From positions 29,082-93,081 of the forward strand of contig JBGAHE010000012.1 of assembly GCA_044226365.1 (NCBI GenBank): 64,000 nucleotides of DNA, written 5' to 3'. This DNA comes from JALHNI01 sp044226365. Its GTDB lineage: Bacteria; Acidobacteriota; Terriglobia; Bryobacterales; Bryobacteraceae. The notes under the pieces are model-generated. The model saw nothing but the letters and a program-made list of their open reading frames with translations, ran no database searches and was not told the DNA's origin. Numbering within the stretch: the first letter of the stretch is position 1; every line of letters begins with the position of its first letter. The position numbers and the translations under genes are program-made. Shown piece by piece: positions 8,541-18,164 of this stretch.

Positions 8541-11500
8541 GTGAGACTCCCGCTCCGCGCCTTGACCGCGATTTTTTTTGCCACCCTGCTCTTCGCGCAG
8601 GACCGCGGCACCATCACTGGCTCTGTTCAGGACAATTCCGGCGCCATCGTCCCCGGCGCCAAGGTGAGCCTCACCAACCCGGCTACCGGCTACAAGCAAA
8701 CCGTCGATACCAGCGCCGAAGGCACCTACACCTTCCTCGCCTTGGTCCCCGGCCGCTATAGCGTCGTCGCCGAAAAGGACGGCTTCCGCCGCGCGGAAGC
8801 GAACGACGTCGTCGTCCAGGTCAACACCACTTCGCGTCTCGACATCCGCATGCAACTCGGTGCCGTCCAGGAAACCGTGCAGGTCTCTTCCTCGGCCCCG
8901 CTCCTCCAAACCGACAAAAGCGACCTCGGTACCGTCGTCGAAAACAAAGCCATTCAGCAGTTGCCGCTCTTCATCAATGGCGGCCTGCGCAGCAACATGG
9001 CCTTCACCAGCCTCGCCCCCGGCGTCGTGATGAACCTCCAGAGCGACCCGGACACCACCGGCGGCGCGCCCCGCATCGCCGGCGGCCAGGCCAACGGCGC
9101 CAGCCTCCTCGTCGATGGCGGCGAGTCGATGAGCGAACGCCGCAATGACCCGCAGATGCGCGTCGTCAGCGCCGAAGCCGTCGAAGAGTTTAAAGTCCAG
9201 ACTTCGGCCTACTCCGCCGAGTTCGGCCGCGCCTCCAATGGCGTCGTCAACTTCACCACCAAGTCCGGCACCAACCAGCTCCATGGCTCCTTCCTCGCTC
9301 AGCTCCGTCACGAAAAATTGAACGCCAAGGGCTTCTTCTGGGGTTCGCGTGGCGAATCCGTTCAGCGCCAGCACGTCGAAGCCGCCAACATCGGCGGCCC
9401 GGTCTTTATCCCCAAGATCTACGACGGCCGCAACAAGACCTTCTTCTTCATCGCCGGCGAACGCTCGCGCGCCAAGAAGCTACACGAACGCCGCCGGCCA
9501 GATGGTTCCGCTCTACGATCCCTTTGACGCGAACGGCAACATCATTGCCAACGCCGCCAATCGCCCCCAGATGCAGTGCAACGGCGTGCTCAACGTCATC
9601 TGCCCGGAACGCATCAACTCCATCTCCAAGACGATTCTCGCCGAGCTTCCCGCTCCCGATCAGCCCGACGTCGTTTTCAATAACACCCGCGCCCGCAACA
9701 ACGGCGGCCGCACCCCCGGGGCCTGGCAGGGCGTCTACTCCTTCAAGGGCGACCACAACATTAGCGACAAGTTCCACGTCAGCGGCATGTTCAGTCGGCA
9801 GTACTTCGATAGCTATCCGCTCGTCGGGCCCATCCCCGGTCCTCTCGCCGAAGCCTTCCAGGAATTCGGCCACATCCGCTACTGGCGCTTCAACGCCGAT
9901 TACACCATCGCGCCCAACATCCTCAACCACTTCACTTTCGGCATCAATCAGCGCAAGCTCGGTGAAGGCCCGAACCTCGGTCTCACCGATGCCTTCCGCA
10001 CGGCTACCTTGCTCCCCGGCCTGATGGGCTCCGGCGCCGAAAAGGCTCCCAATTACACCAAGTACAACACCGAGTTCGGCAACTACGGCGGCAGCGTCAA
10101 CACTTCCTCGCCCGGCCGCACCATCAACCTCAACAACCAGCTCTCCTGGGTGAAGGGTAAGCACAACCTCAAGTTTGGCGGCACCTACATGGACATCAGC
10201 TACCGCCGCATCGACTGCAACAACTGCGCCGGCTCGCTCAGCTACTCCGCCGCCGGCACCGGCAACCCCAACGTCAGTGGACAGAACGGCATTGCCTTCG
10301 CCTCGTTCCTCCTCGGCCTGCCCTCCAGCGGCTCCTTCAACTTCGGTGCCGACATCGATTACCGCTACAAGTATTGGGCCGGCTACGTACAGGACGACTG
10401 GAAGGTGAACAACAAGCTCACCCTGAACCTCGGCCTCCGCTACGACTTCAGCCTCCCGCGCCGCGAAGCCAACCTGCAGAACAGCAACTTCAACCCCACC
10501 ATCCCGAACCCCTCGGCCGGCGGCATCCTCGGCGCGCTCGAATTTGCCACCAAGGATCGTCCCATCCTCCTCGCCAACCGCAAGAATGCCTTCGGCCCCC
10601 GTCTGGGCTTCGCCTATCAGTTGGCGCAAAAGACCGTGATCCGCGGTGGTGGCGCCATCATGTACGACATCATTCGTGAAGATGGCAACGCCGACAACGG
10701 CATCCAGGGCTTCGGCGGAGGCTATGGCTCCATCGCCAACAATCTCTCCAACGGTATCGCTTTCACCCACCGCGGCGGCATCAACGACTACAAGGCCTTT
10801 GTCGACGGCCAGCGTCCGCCGCAGATCAACCCCGGCTTAGGCGTCAACGGCAGCGTCACCTACAAGCTCGGTGAGTCCGGCAAGCCCGGCTACTACACCG
10901 ACTACAACTTCACCATCGAGCACAGCTTCACGCCTTCCTCGGTCCTGCGCTCGAGCTTCCATGCCAACTACGGCATCAAGATCTACCAGAGCGGCCTCGA
11001 CTTCAATCAGCTCGATCCCAAGTACTTCGGCATCTACGGCACCGCCCTCACCTCCACGGTGGCCTCAGCGCTCCAGAACCCCGCCGTCATCGCCGCGGGC
11101 TTCAAACTCCCCTATCCCACCTTCCCGACCAACCTGCAACTTCAGCAGGCGCTCCGTCCGTTCCCGCAGTACACCGGCTTTGGTTCGGTAGCCTCGCAGA
11201 GCGGCCACAGCACGTACAACGGTTGGGAGACCAGCTTCACCAAGCGTTACTCCGTCGGCCTCTGGATGATGGCTTCTTACACTTACTCGAAGACGCTGGT
11301 CAGCCAGAACGGGCAGAACATCTACAACCAGCTCACCGAAAAGGTAATCAGCTCGGCCAACCGCCCCCACGTCTTCACCGCCGCCTATGTCTATGAGCTG
11401 CCCTTCGGCAAGGGCAAGCCTTTCGCCTCCGGCATGCACCCGGTGGCCAACATCATCCTCGGCAACTGGAGCGTCTCGGCTGTCCATCGCTATCAGAGCG

Positions 11501-11928
11501 GTGCGCCGATCTCCGTCGGCGGCTGCAGCCAGACCCTGGCTGGCGCTGGTTCGGCCCGCTGCAACTACGTGCCCGGCCAGTCGCTCTACAACCCCAACTG
11601 GGATCCCACCAACCCCAACAGCCCGTACCTGAATCGCGCCGCCTTTGTACAGCCTGCGAACTTCACCTACGGCAATGTGCCCGCCGTCATCCCGCACCTC
11701 TACCAGCCCAACCAGCTCAGCGAGGACGTGGCGGCCAGCAAGAACATCCACTTCGGCAAGAGCGAGAAGAACAACATCGAGTTCCGCGCCTCGGCCTTCA
11801 ACGTCGCCAACCGGCACTTGCTCGGCGGCTTGAACACCTCCATCACGGCCAGCAACTTCGGCACGTTCTCCAGCCCGCAGTCGAACCTGCCGCGTAACCT
11901 GCAGTTCAGTTTGAGGATCAGCTTCTAA
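8541..11928 (+). pseudogene. Oar-like TonB-dependent receptor, broken by an internal frameshift/deletion
   Basis: Two adjacent frames together encode one receptor. The first (8541-9527, GTG start with AGGAGAG upstream) has a signal peptide, a carboxypeptidase-regulatory-like domain (DRGTITGSVQDNSGAIVPGA) and the plug domain. It leaves the family pattern after KTFFFIAGERSRAK and stops at 9527. The second frame takes over at about 9481 with NAAGQMVPLYDP and runs through the beta-barrel to a terminal aromatic (RISF). In relatives, the segment between these two blocks holds some 25-35 residues, usually including a variant of PTA...GDFS, that are absent here. A small deletion not divisible by three therefore best explains the break. 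It is either a real pseudogene or an assembly error. If repaired, it would be about 1150 residues, normal for the family. Confidence 0.8.
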
Positions 11929-11929
11929 A

Positions 11930-13153
11930 TTGCGTTACTTACTCTTCTTCGGCTTACTGAGCACCGTACTGTTCGGGGAGGATTACTACCCCAAGCCCGA
12001 TTCCGCGGGTGGCTGGCGAACTCTGAAAGACGCCGCCGCCATCCGCAAAACCGCCGGCATGGACCTGACGAAGCTCGATCAGGCTTTCGAGTACGCCTCC
12101 CGTAGCTCGCAGCACGGCGGACTGCTCGTCGCCCGCCACGGCTACCTCGTCTACGAACGCTACTACGGCCGCGGCCATCGCCTCGCCAACCCGGCGTCCG
12201 CCTCCGTCGGCAAAGCGTATGTCAGCATTGCCTCCGGCATCATGCTCGCCGACAAGAAGGCGCAGATTCCCGACGGCCTCGAAACCAAAGTCTTCACCGA
12301 GAAGTACCTCCCCGAGGCCTTCCCCCTCGACGACCCCGCCAAAGCCGACATCACCCTCGGCCAGTTGCTCTCGATGTCCTCGGGCTTCCACGGCGAGGGC
12401 TCAAACCCCGGCTTCGTCAACGGCGTTCCCGCCGTCAAGCTCGCTCCGGTCCCGCGCCCCGCCCAGCCCCTCGGCCAGGACCTGCAGGCTATCCGCACGC
12501 CGCTCTGGACCAAGCCCGGCGGCGGCTACTCCTACGCCTCGTCCTCGCCGCACGTCGCCTCCATCGTTCTCCGCCATCTGACTGGCATGGAACTCCACGA
12601 CTACCTCCAGGAGAAAGTCGGCAAGCCGCTTGGCTGGGGCGAATGGGCCTGGGCCCGCCGTCGTGGCGACTCCGAACTGCCCCACACCCCCGGCGGTGGC
12701 GACATCGCCCTCCACGCCACCGACCATCTCCGCTTCGGCTATCTGCTCTTGAAGAAAGGCCGCTGGGGCCAGCAGCAGGTCGTCCCGGCCGATTACGTCG
12801 AGCTCTGCGGCAAGCCCACCAAGTGGAACCAGCACGCCCCCATGAGCCTCATGTTTGAGAACAACGCTGACGGCCACGTCGCCGGCGCCCCCAAGGACGC
12901 TTATTTCAAGTCCGGTGGCGGTGGCCACGGCATCATCGTCGTCCCTTCGCTCGACCTCGTCATCTACAAAATGGCCGGCGACGACAGCCAGTACAACCCG
13001 AATCGTACTGGCCTCAAGCAGGACTACCCGTACGATGGCTCCCGCGACAATTGGAAGCCCGCCGCCCGCAGCCAGTTCTCGGACGGCCCCATCGGCACCG
13101 ACGACGGCGTCCGCCGCATCCTCGAGATGGTCGCCGCCGCCGTCATCAACTAG
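11930..13153 (+). CDS. Beta-lactamase-fold (class C/AmpC-like) serine hydrolase
   Basis: 407 residues from a TTG one base after the receptor stop, so probably in the same transcript. A signal peptide (MRYLLFFGLLSTVLFG) precedes a serine-hydrolase domain with the SxxK motif SVGK (Ser92, Lys95). A YASSS segment may supply the Tyr motif, and GGGGHG lies where the third motif is expected. Such proteins act as esterases, peptidases or transpeptidase-like enzymes outside the cytoplasm; antibiotic resistance cannot be inferred. TTG is the only reasonable initiator before the signal sequence. Confidence 0.85.
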   Translation: MRYLLFFGLLSTVLFGEDYYPKPDSAGGWRTLKDAAAIRKTAGMDLTKLDQAFEYASRSSQHGGLLVARHGYLVYERYYGRGHRLANPASASVGKAYVSIASGIMLADKKAQIPDGLETKVFTEKYLPEAFPLDDPAKADITLGQLLSMSSGFHGEGSNPGFVNGVPAVKLAPVPRPAQPLGQDLQAIRTPLWTKPGGGYSYASSSPHVASIVLRHLTGMELHDYLQEKVGKPLGWGEWAWARRRGDSELPHTPGGGDIALHATDHLRFGYLLLKKGRWGQQQVVPADYVELCGKPTKWNQHAPMSLMFENNADGHVAGAPKDAYFKSGGGGHGIIVVPSLDLVIYKMAGDDSQYNPNRTGLKQDYPYDGSRDNWKPAARSQFSDGPIGTDDGVRRILEMVAAAVIN

Positions 13154-13224
13154 AACTACCCCGTCTGAAGCCCCTGTAATCTTCGGCCGGTTTTAGGCAT
13201 CATGAATAGAGAGTGAACTCCCAC

Positions 13225-15489
13225 ATGCGCTTGCCGTATTCCGGCCTGTTGGCCCTCGCGCTGACGTCTCTGACTTTTGCCGCTGACCCGCCGGCCAAGC
13301 CGGCTGCGAAGCCTTCTGCCGCCAAACCCTCGGCTGCGACCACGAAACCGGCCCCCAAACCCGCCACCAAGCTCCCCACGCCTCCGGCCCGGAAGCCTCG
13401 TCTCTGGTCGCTCCAGCCGCTCAGCCAGCCGGCGGTTCCCGCCGCCCCCGAAGGCACCAACCCCATCGACGCATTCGTCGATGCGATGTATAAAACCAAG
13501 AACTTACAGCCCCTCGGCCTCGCCGACCAGCGCACGCTCCTTCGCCGCGTCTACCTCGACCTCATCGGCATCCCGCCCACGCCCGCCGAGCAGGACGCCT
13601 ACCTCAACGACCCGTCGCCCGACGCCTACGAAAAGCTGATCGACAAGCTCCTCGCCAGCCCCCAGCACGGCGTCCGCTACGGCCGCCATTGGCTCGACGT
13701 GCTCCGTTACGCCGACCAGGAAGAGCGCATGTACGCCGCCCCCGGCATCCACTATTGGCGCGACTGGGTCATCAACGCCGTCAACACCGACGTTCCCTAT
13801 GACCAGTTCGTCCGCGCCCAGCTCACCGGCTACCGCACCACCGAACGCACCACCATGCAAGCCGTCGGCCGCCGCACCCCGCTCGAGCGCCGCCCCGACG
13901 ACCTCTTCGCCTTAGGCTTCCTCGCTCGCGGCGCCGTCAATCGTGACTCCAAAGAACTCGGCGAACTCCAGATCGCTGCCGTCGAAACCGTCTCCACCGC
14001 CTTCATGGGCATGACCGTCGGCTGCGCCAAGTGCCACGACCACATGTACGACCCGATCAAGCAGCAGGACTTCTACGCCATGAAGGCCCTCTTCGATCCG
14101 CTCGTCATCAAAAAACAAACCCTCGCCACGCCCGCCGAATTGATCGTCTATGGCCAGCAGCTTGAGGCCTACGATAAGCAGCGCCTCGCCGCCGAAGCGC
14201 CCATCAACGCCCTCGTCGCGCCCTACCGCGAGAAGCTCTACGCCGACCGAGTCGCCATGCTGCCCGCCGACGTTCAGGTCATCATCCGGAAAAAAGAACG
14301 CGAGCGCACGCCCGCCGAACAGAAAATCGCCGACGACTATTTCCCCGTCCTCCGCATCGATAACGACAAGATCGAAGAGGTCATGACGCCCGCCGACGCG
14401 AAGGTCTACAAAGAACTCCGCGCCAAGCTCAACCAGGTCACCGGACCCGTCCGCCGCCAGCTCGTCAAAGACCTCCCCGCCTTCTGGACCGTCGAAGTCG
14501 ATCGCGGCCTGGAGCGCGAACCCAGCTACATCCTCACCAGCGGCGACCCCGAACGCCCCGAAAAGAATCACCCCGTCCAGCCCGGTTGGCCCTTCTTCAC
14601 CGGCGACCCCGACTTCCGCGAAGGCCGCGTCGAAGCCTTCTCCGATTGGCTCACCGCCAAAGAGAACCCGCTCTTCGCCCGCGTCGCCGTCAATCGTCTT
14701 TGGCAGTGGCACTTCGGCGAAGGCCTCCACAAATCGCCCAGCGACTACGGCGTCATGGGCGGCCGCCCCGGCAACCAGCCTCTGCTGGATTGGCTCGCCT
14801 CCGAGTTCATCTCGCGCGGCTACAGCATGAAGCAGATGCACAAGCTGATGATGACCTCGCGTGCTTACCGCCTGGCAACCTACGGCGACAAGGAACTGAT
14901 GAAGAAGAACCTCATCGCCGACCCGTCCAATCGCTTCCTCTGGAGCTTCCGTCTCCAGCGCCTCGAAGCCGAACCCGTCTGGGACTCGATCCTGAGCGCC
15001 GCGAACAACCTCGACACCACCCTCGGCGGACCCTCCTTTGACATTGAAACCCGCGCCCCGCGCGGCGGTGCTGGCAACCGCGGTATGGCCCTCACCGAGA
15101 CCAAAACCAACCGCCGCGGCGCCTACATGATCCGCGGCTTCTCCACCAGCCGCGACATCGTCCCCAATTTCCTTCAGGCCTTTGACGTCGATGACGGCCG
15201 CGCTCCGTGCCCCATCCGCACCCAAACCGTCACCGCGCCCCAGGGCCTGTTCATGATGAACAGCCCCGAAATTGACAAGGCCACCACTCAGTTTGCGGAC
15301 CGCCTGACGAAAGAGGCGAAAGGCGACCTCACCGCCGCCGTCGACCTCGGCTATCGCATCGCCCTCAGCCGTCCGCCTTCTCCCTCCGAGAAAGACCAGG
15401 CCCTCAGCTACCTCGCCAACGACGCCGCGCGCCTCAAGAACTTCGCGTGGCTCCTGTTGAACTTAGACGAATTCATTTACGTGCAATAG
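13225..15489 (+). CDS. DUF1549/DUF1553 (PSCyt2/PSD1) secreted protein, second copy
   Basis: 754 residues from the ATG at 13225, chosen because an AGAGAG lies upstream and the signal peptide (MRLPYSGLLALALTSLTFA) starts here; a GTG four codons earlier (13213) is possible. A low-complexity Pro/Ala/Lys linker (~residues 22-60) leads into DUF1549, with GCAKCHDHMYDPI as the CxxCH motif, then a ~100-residue charged insert (~residues 290-400) and DUF1553 with NPLFARVAVNRLWQWHFGEG. It is paired with the DUF1501 gene four bases downstream. The linker and insert distinguish it from the copy at 4.8 kb. Confidence 0.9.
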   Translation: MRLPYSGLLALALTSLTFAADPPAKPAAKPSAAKPSAATTKPAPKPATKLPTPPARKPRLWSLQPLSQPAVPAAPEGTNPIDAFVDAMYKTKNLQPLGLADQRTLLRRVYLDLIGIPPTPAEQDAYLNDPSPDAYEKLIDKLLASPQHGVRYGRHWLDVLRYADQEERMYAAPGIHYWRDWVINAVNTDVPYDQFVRAQLTGYRTTERTTMQAVGRRTPLERRPDDLFALGFLARGAVNRDSKELGELQIAAVETVSTAFMGMTVGCAKCHDHMYDPIKQQDFYAMKALFDPLVIKKQTLATPAELIVYGQQLEAYDKQRLAAEAPINALVAPYREKLYADRVAMLPADVQVIIRKKERERTPAEQKIADDYFPVLRIDNDKIEEVMTPADAKVYKELRAKLNQVTGPVRRQLVKDLPAFWTVEVDRGLEREPSYILTSGDPERPEKNHPVQPGWPFFTGDPDFREGRVEAFSDWLTAKENPLFARVAVNRLWQWHFGEGLHKSPSDYGVMGGRPGNQPLLDWLASEFISRGYSMKQMHKLMMTSRAYRLATYGDKELMKKNLIADPSNRFLWSFRLQRLEAEPVWDSILSAANNLDTTLGGPSFDIETRAPRGGAGNRGMALTETKTNRRGAYMIRGFSTSRDIVPNFLQAFDVDDGRAPCPIRTQTVTAPQGLFMMNSPEIDKATTQFADRLTKEAKGDLTAAVDLGYRIALSRPPSPSEKDQALSYLANDAARLKNFAWLLLNLDEFIYVQ

Positions 15490-15493
15490 CGCC

Positions 15494-16873
15494 ATGAACC
15501 TCTATCCTTGCGGAAAGATCTCCCGCCGTCATCTGTTTCATCAAACCGCCGGAGCCTTGCTCGGCGGCGCTGTCGGCGCCCTTTGGGCCGAAGACGGTAA
15601 GCTCGATGCCCGCCTCCCCGAAAAAGATAAGAAGGCCGACGCGGTCATCTTCTTGTTTATGTGCGGCGGCGTCAGCCACATCGATACCTTCGATCCCAAA
15701 GGCAATAAGTATGCCGGCCAGTTAATCGATGCCATCGGCTTCGGCGACAACGTGGCTGAGATGAAGCGTCCGGTGATCCCCTGCCTGCGTACCTTCAAGA
15801 ATTACGGCCAGTCCGGCATCCCGGTCTCTGATTGGTTCCCCCACGTGGGCGGCGTCATTGACGACATCGCCGTCGTCCGCTCCATGTGGTGCCAGGAAGG
15901 CAATCATTTCCCCGCCGTCATCGAAACCCAAACCGGCCATCGCGGCCGCGCCTTCGATAACCCGTCCTTCGGTGGCTGGGTCTCTTATGCCCTGGGTTCC
16001 GGTAATAAGAACTTACCCACTTACGTCAACATCGGCCGTCCCTCGTCGCCCGTTCAACTCACCGGGGGTTACTTAGGCGCCACTTACGCTGCCACGCCCT
16101 TCCAGGCCGGCGCCACGCCCATCCCCAACCTCTATCCGCCCAAGAGCAGCAATGCCGCCGAGCGCGATAAGCAGATGGAAACCCTCATCCGCTTGAACCG
16201 CGAGTTCCGTGACCATCACGAACTCAATACCGACATCGCCGCCCGCATCGAGTCCTACGAACTCGCCGGCCGCATGCAACTCAGCGCCCCCCAGGTCGTC
16301 GACCTCACCAAGGAGCCCCAGCACGTCCAGGACCTCTACGGCATTGGCGATAAGGCTACTGACGAGTTCGGCAAGCAGTTACTCATGGCGCGCCGTCTGG
16401 TTGAAAATGGCGTCCGCTTCGTTCAGCTCTGCCACGCCGGCGGCGGTAACGGCAGTTGGGACGCCCATGGCGACATGAAGACCCACGCCCCGCTTTGCCG
16501 CGCCGTCGATAAGCCCATCGCCGGCCTGCTCACCGACCTCAAGCAACGCGGCATGCTCAATCGCACGCTCGTCGTCTTCACCAGCGAGTTCGGCCGCAGC
16601 CCCTGGTCGCAGAACACCACCGGCCGCGATCACAACCCCAAAGGTTACTCGTCCTGGTTCGCCGGCGGCGGCATCAAGGGTGGCACTGTCCACGGCGCTA
16701 CCGACGAGTTCGGTTACAAGGCCGTGGAGCACCCGCACTATTACAGCGACCTGCATGCCACCATCCTCAAGCAACTCGGGCTTGATCACAAAAAGATGCA
16801 GCACCGCGCCCTCGGCCGCTTGTTCCACTTAGTGGAAGAGGGTCACGGCCCCATCAACGAGATCATTGCTTAG
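15494..16873 (+). CDS. DUF1501 Tat-exported protein, second copy
   Basis: 459 residues with a twin-arginine type leader (SRRHLFHQTAGALLGGAVG). It shares the family blocks FMCGGVSHIDTFDPKGNK, TSEFGRSPWSQ and GRDHNPKGYSSWFAGGGIKGG with the copy at 7.0 kb but differs substantially in between, so the two cassettes are not a recent duplication. It follows the DUF1549/DUF1553 gene by four bases. Its 3' end overlaps the convergent TPR gene by 11 bases. Function beyond the alkaline-phosphatase-like fold is unknown. Confidence 0.92.
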   Translation: MNLYPCGKISRRHLFHQTAGALLGGAVGALWAEDGKLDARLPEKDKKADAVIFLFMCGGVSHIDTFDPKGNKYAGQLIDAIGFGDNVAEMKRPVIPCLRTFKNYGQSGIPVSDWFPHVGGVIDDIAVVRSMWCQEGNHFPAVIETQTGHRGRAFDNPSFGGWVSYALGSGNKNLPTYVNIGRPSSPVQLTGGYLGATYAATPFQAGATPIPNLYPPKSSNAAERDKQMETLIRLNREFRDHHELNTDIAARIESYELAGRMQLSAPQVVDLTKEPQHVQDLYGIGDKATDEFGKQLLMARRLVENGVRFVQLCHAGGGNGSWDAHGDMKTHAPLCRAVDKPIAGLLTDLKQRGMLNRTLVVFTSEFGRSPWSQNTTGRDHNPKGYSSWFAGGGIKGGTVHGATDEFGYKAVEHPHYYSDLHATILKQLGLDHKKMQHRALGRLFHLVEEGHGPINEIIA

Positions 16874-18164
16874 CGCGCGCTAAGTTCTCCCGAAACCGGC
16901 TCTCGGTCGGCGCCAGCGTCACCGCTCGTTCGAATGGTGTAATCGCCGCCGCCCGGTTCCCCTGCGCCACCAGCACCTCGCCGAGCGCATTCCACACCGG
17001 CGCCTCGTTCGGATTCAGTTGCGCCGCCATCTCCAGGCTCGTGCGCGCATCGGCGAAGCGGCTCGCGCTCTGCTCCACCAACCCCAGCAGAAAATGATAC
17101 AACCAGGTCGTTGGGCTAATGCTGATCGCTGCCTGCACATACTCTCGCGCGACATCCAGCCGGCCTAAGTCGAAGTTCAAGCCCGCCAGACGAAACAGCA
17201 GCGTCGCGTCCCCCGGCCGCGCCTCGCGCGCCAGCTCGAGCTTCTGCGCCGCCCCCGCCACATCGCCACTCTGCAGCAAGCCGCGCGCTTCATCCACCAG
17301 CCGCGCCGCCTGCCGCTGTAACTCGCTATCTTCTTTCTCCTTCTTCGTCAGCTCGGAGAACTTTGCCAACGCCTGCCGCCTCTCCGCTGCCTTGCCCAAT
17401 CCCCCCAACGCTCGCGCCAACTGATAGTACACCTGCGGTTCCGTCCCGCCGCCGTAAGTCACTGCCAGCTCTAACTCCCGCCGCGCCTCCTCAAACTGAT
17501 CGGCCCGGTTCAACGCGGATCCGAGAAGAAAATGCCCTTCAAAACCTCGCGGCCGCGCCGCCACCGCGCGCCGCAACAACGGCACCGCCTGCTCGCTTTC
17601 GCCCGCGCGCGCCAGTAAGTTGCCCAGGCCCGTCAGCGCCGGATAGTAGTTCGCGTCCACCGCGAGCGCCTGCCGGAACTGCTCCTCGGCTCCCGCCTTG
17701 TTACCGCTCGCCGCATACACCGCGCCCAGATCCGCCCGCGCGTCCGGCGACTTCGGCGCCAGCGTCACCAAACTCTCGAGCAACGGCTGAGCATCCCGAT
17801 GCAACCCGCTTTTCAGATACAACGTCGCCGCCGCCCGCAGCGCCCCCGGCTCCTTCGGTTGTAACTTTAGAACCTGTAAGTAAGCTGCCAGCGCCTCACT
17901 ATCGTTCCCGCGCGCCGCATAGGCGTCTCCCAGCGCCAGGTGCGCCGCCCCTAGCTTCGGATCGCACTGCACGGCCGTCCGAAACGCAATCAACGCTTCG
18001 TTCACCTGCTTCAACCGATAGCGCGCCAGCCCGATGTACAGCGCGTTCGTGCATTCCGGCTTCTTCTGATTCGCCGCTTCGAACAGGCGAATGGCGGTCG
18101 GATAATCCCCCCGGTCGAACGCGGCGCGCGGATCCTGCGCCAGCAACAGCAGCCACAGAATCAC
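16863..18164 (-). CDS. Tetratricopeptide-repeat protein
   Basis: 433 residues from the GTG at 18164, which overlaps the upstream stop (GTGA) and has GAGGGAG as ribosome site; longer upstream frame is shadow of the neighbour. After a short leader (MILWLLLLAQ) the protein consists almost entirely of TPR units, about ten, recognisable by repeated A..LG.AYA..G and G.LLARAGE patterns. TPR arrays are protein-binding scaffolds; here it is probably periplasmic. Coupling with the ASPIC/VCBS gene suggests that the two products work together. The role cannot be stated more precisely. Confidence 0.85.
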   Translation of the reverse strand: MILWLLLLAQDPRAAFDRGDYPTAIRLFEAANQKKPECTNALYIGLARYRLKQVNEALIAFRTAVQCDPKLGAAHLALGDAYAARGNDSEALAAYLQVLKLQPKEPGALRAAATLYLKSGLHRDAQPLLESLVTLAPKSPDARADLGAVYAASGNKAGAEEQFRQALAVDANYYPALTGLGNLLARAGESEQAVPLLRRAVAARPRGFEGHFLLGSALNRADQFEEARRELELAVTYGGGTEPQVYYQLARALGGLGKAAERRQALAKFSELTKKEKEDSELQRQAARLVDEARGLLQSGDVAGAAQKLELAREARPGDATLLFRLAGLNFDLGRLDVAREYVQAAISISPTTWLYHFLLGLVEQSASRFADARTSLEMAAQLNPNEAPVWNALGEVLVAQGNRAAAITPFERAVTLAPTESRFRENLARAKQ

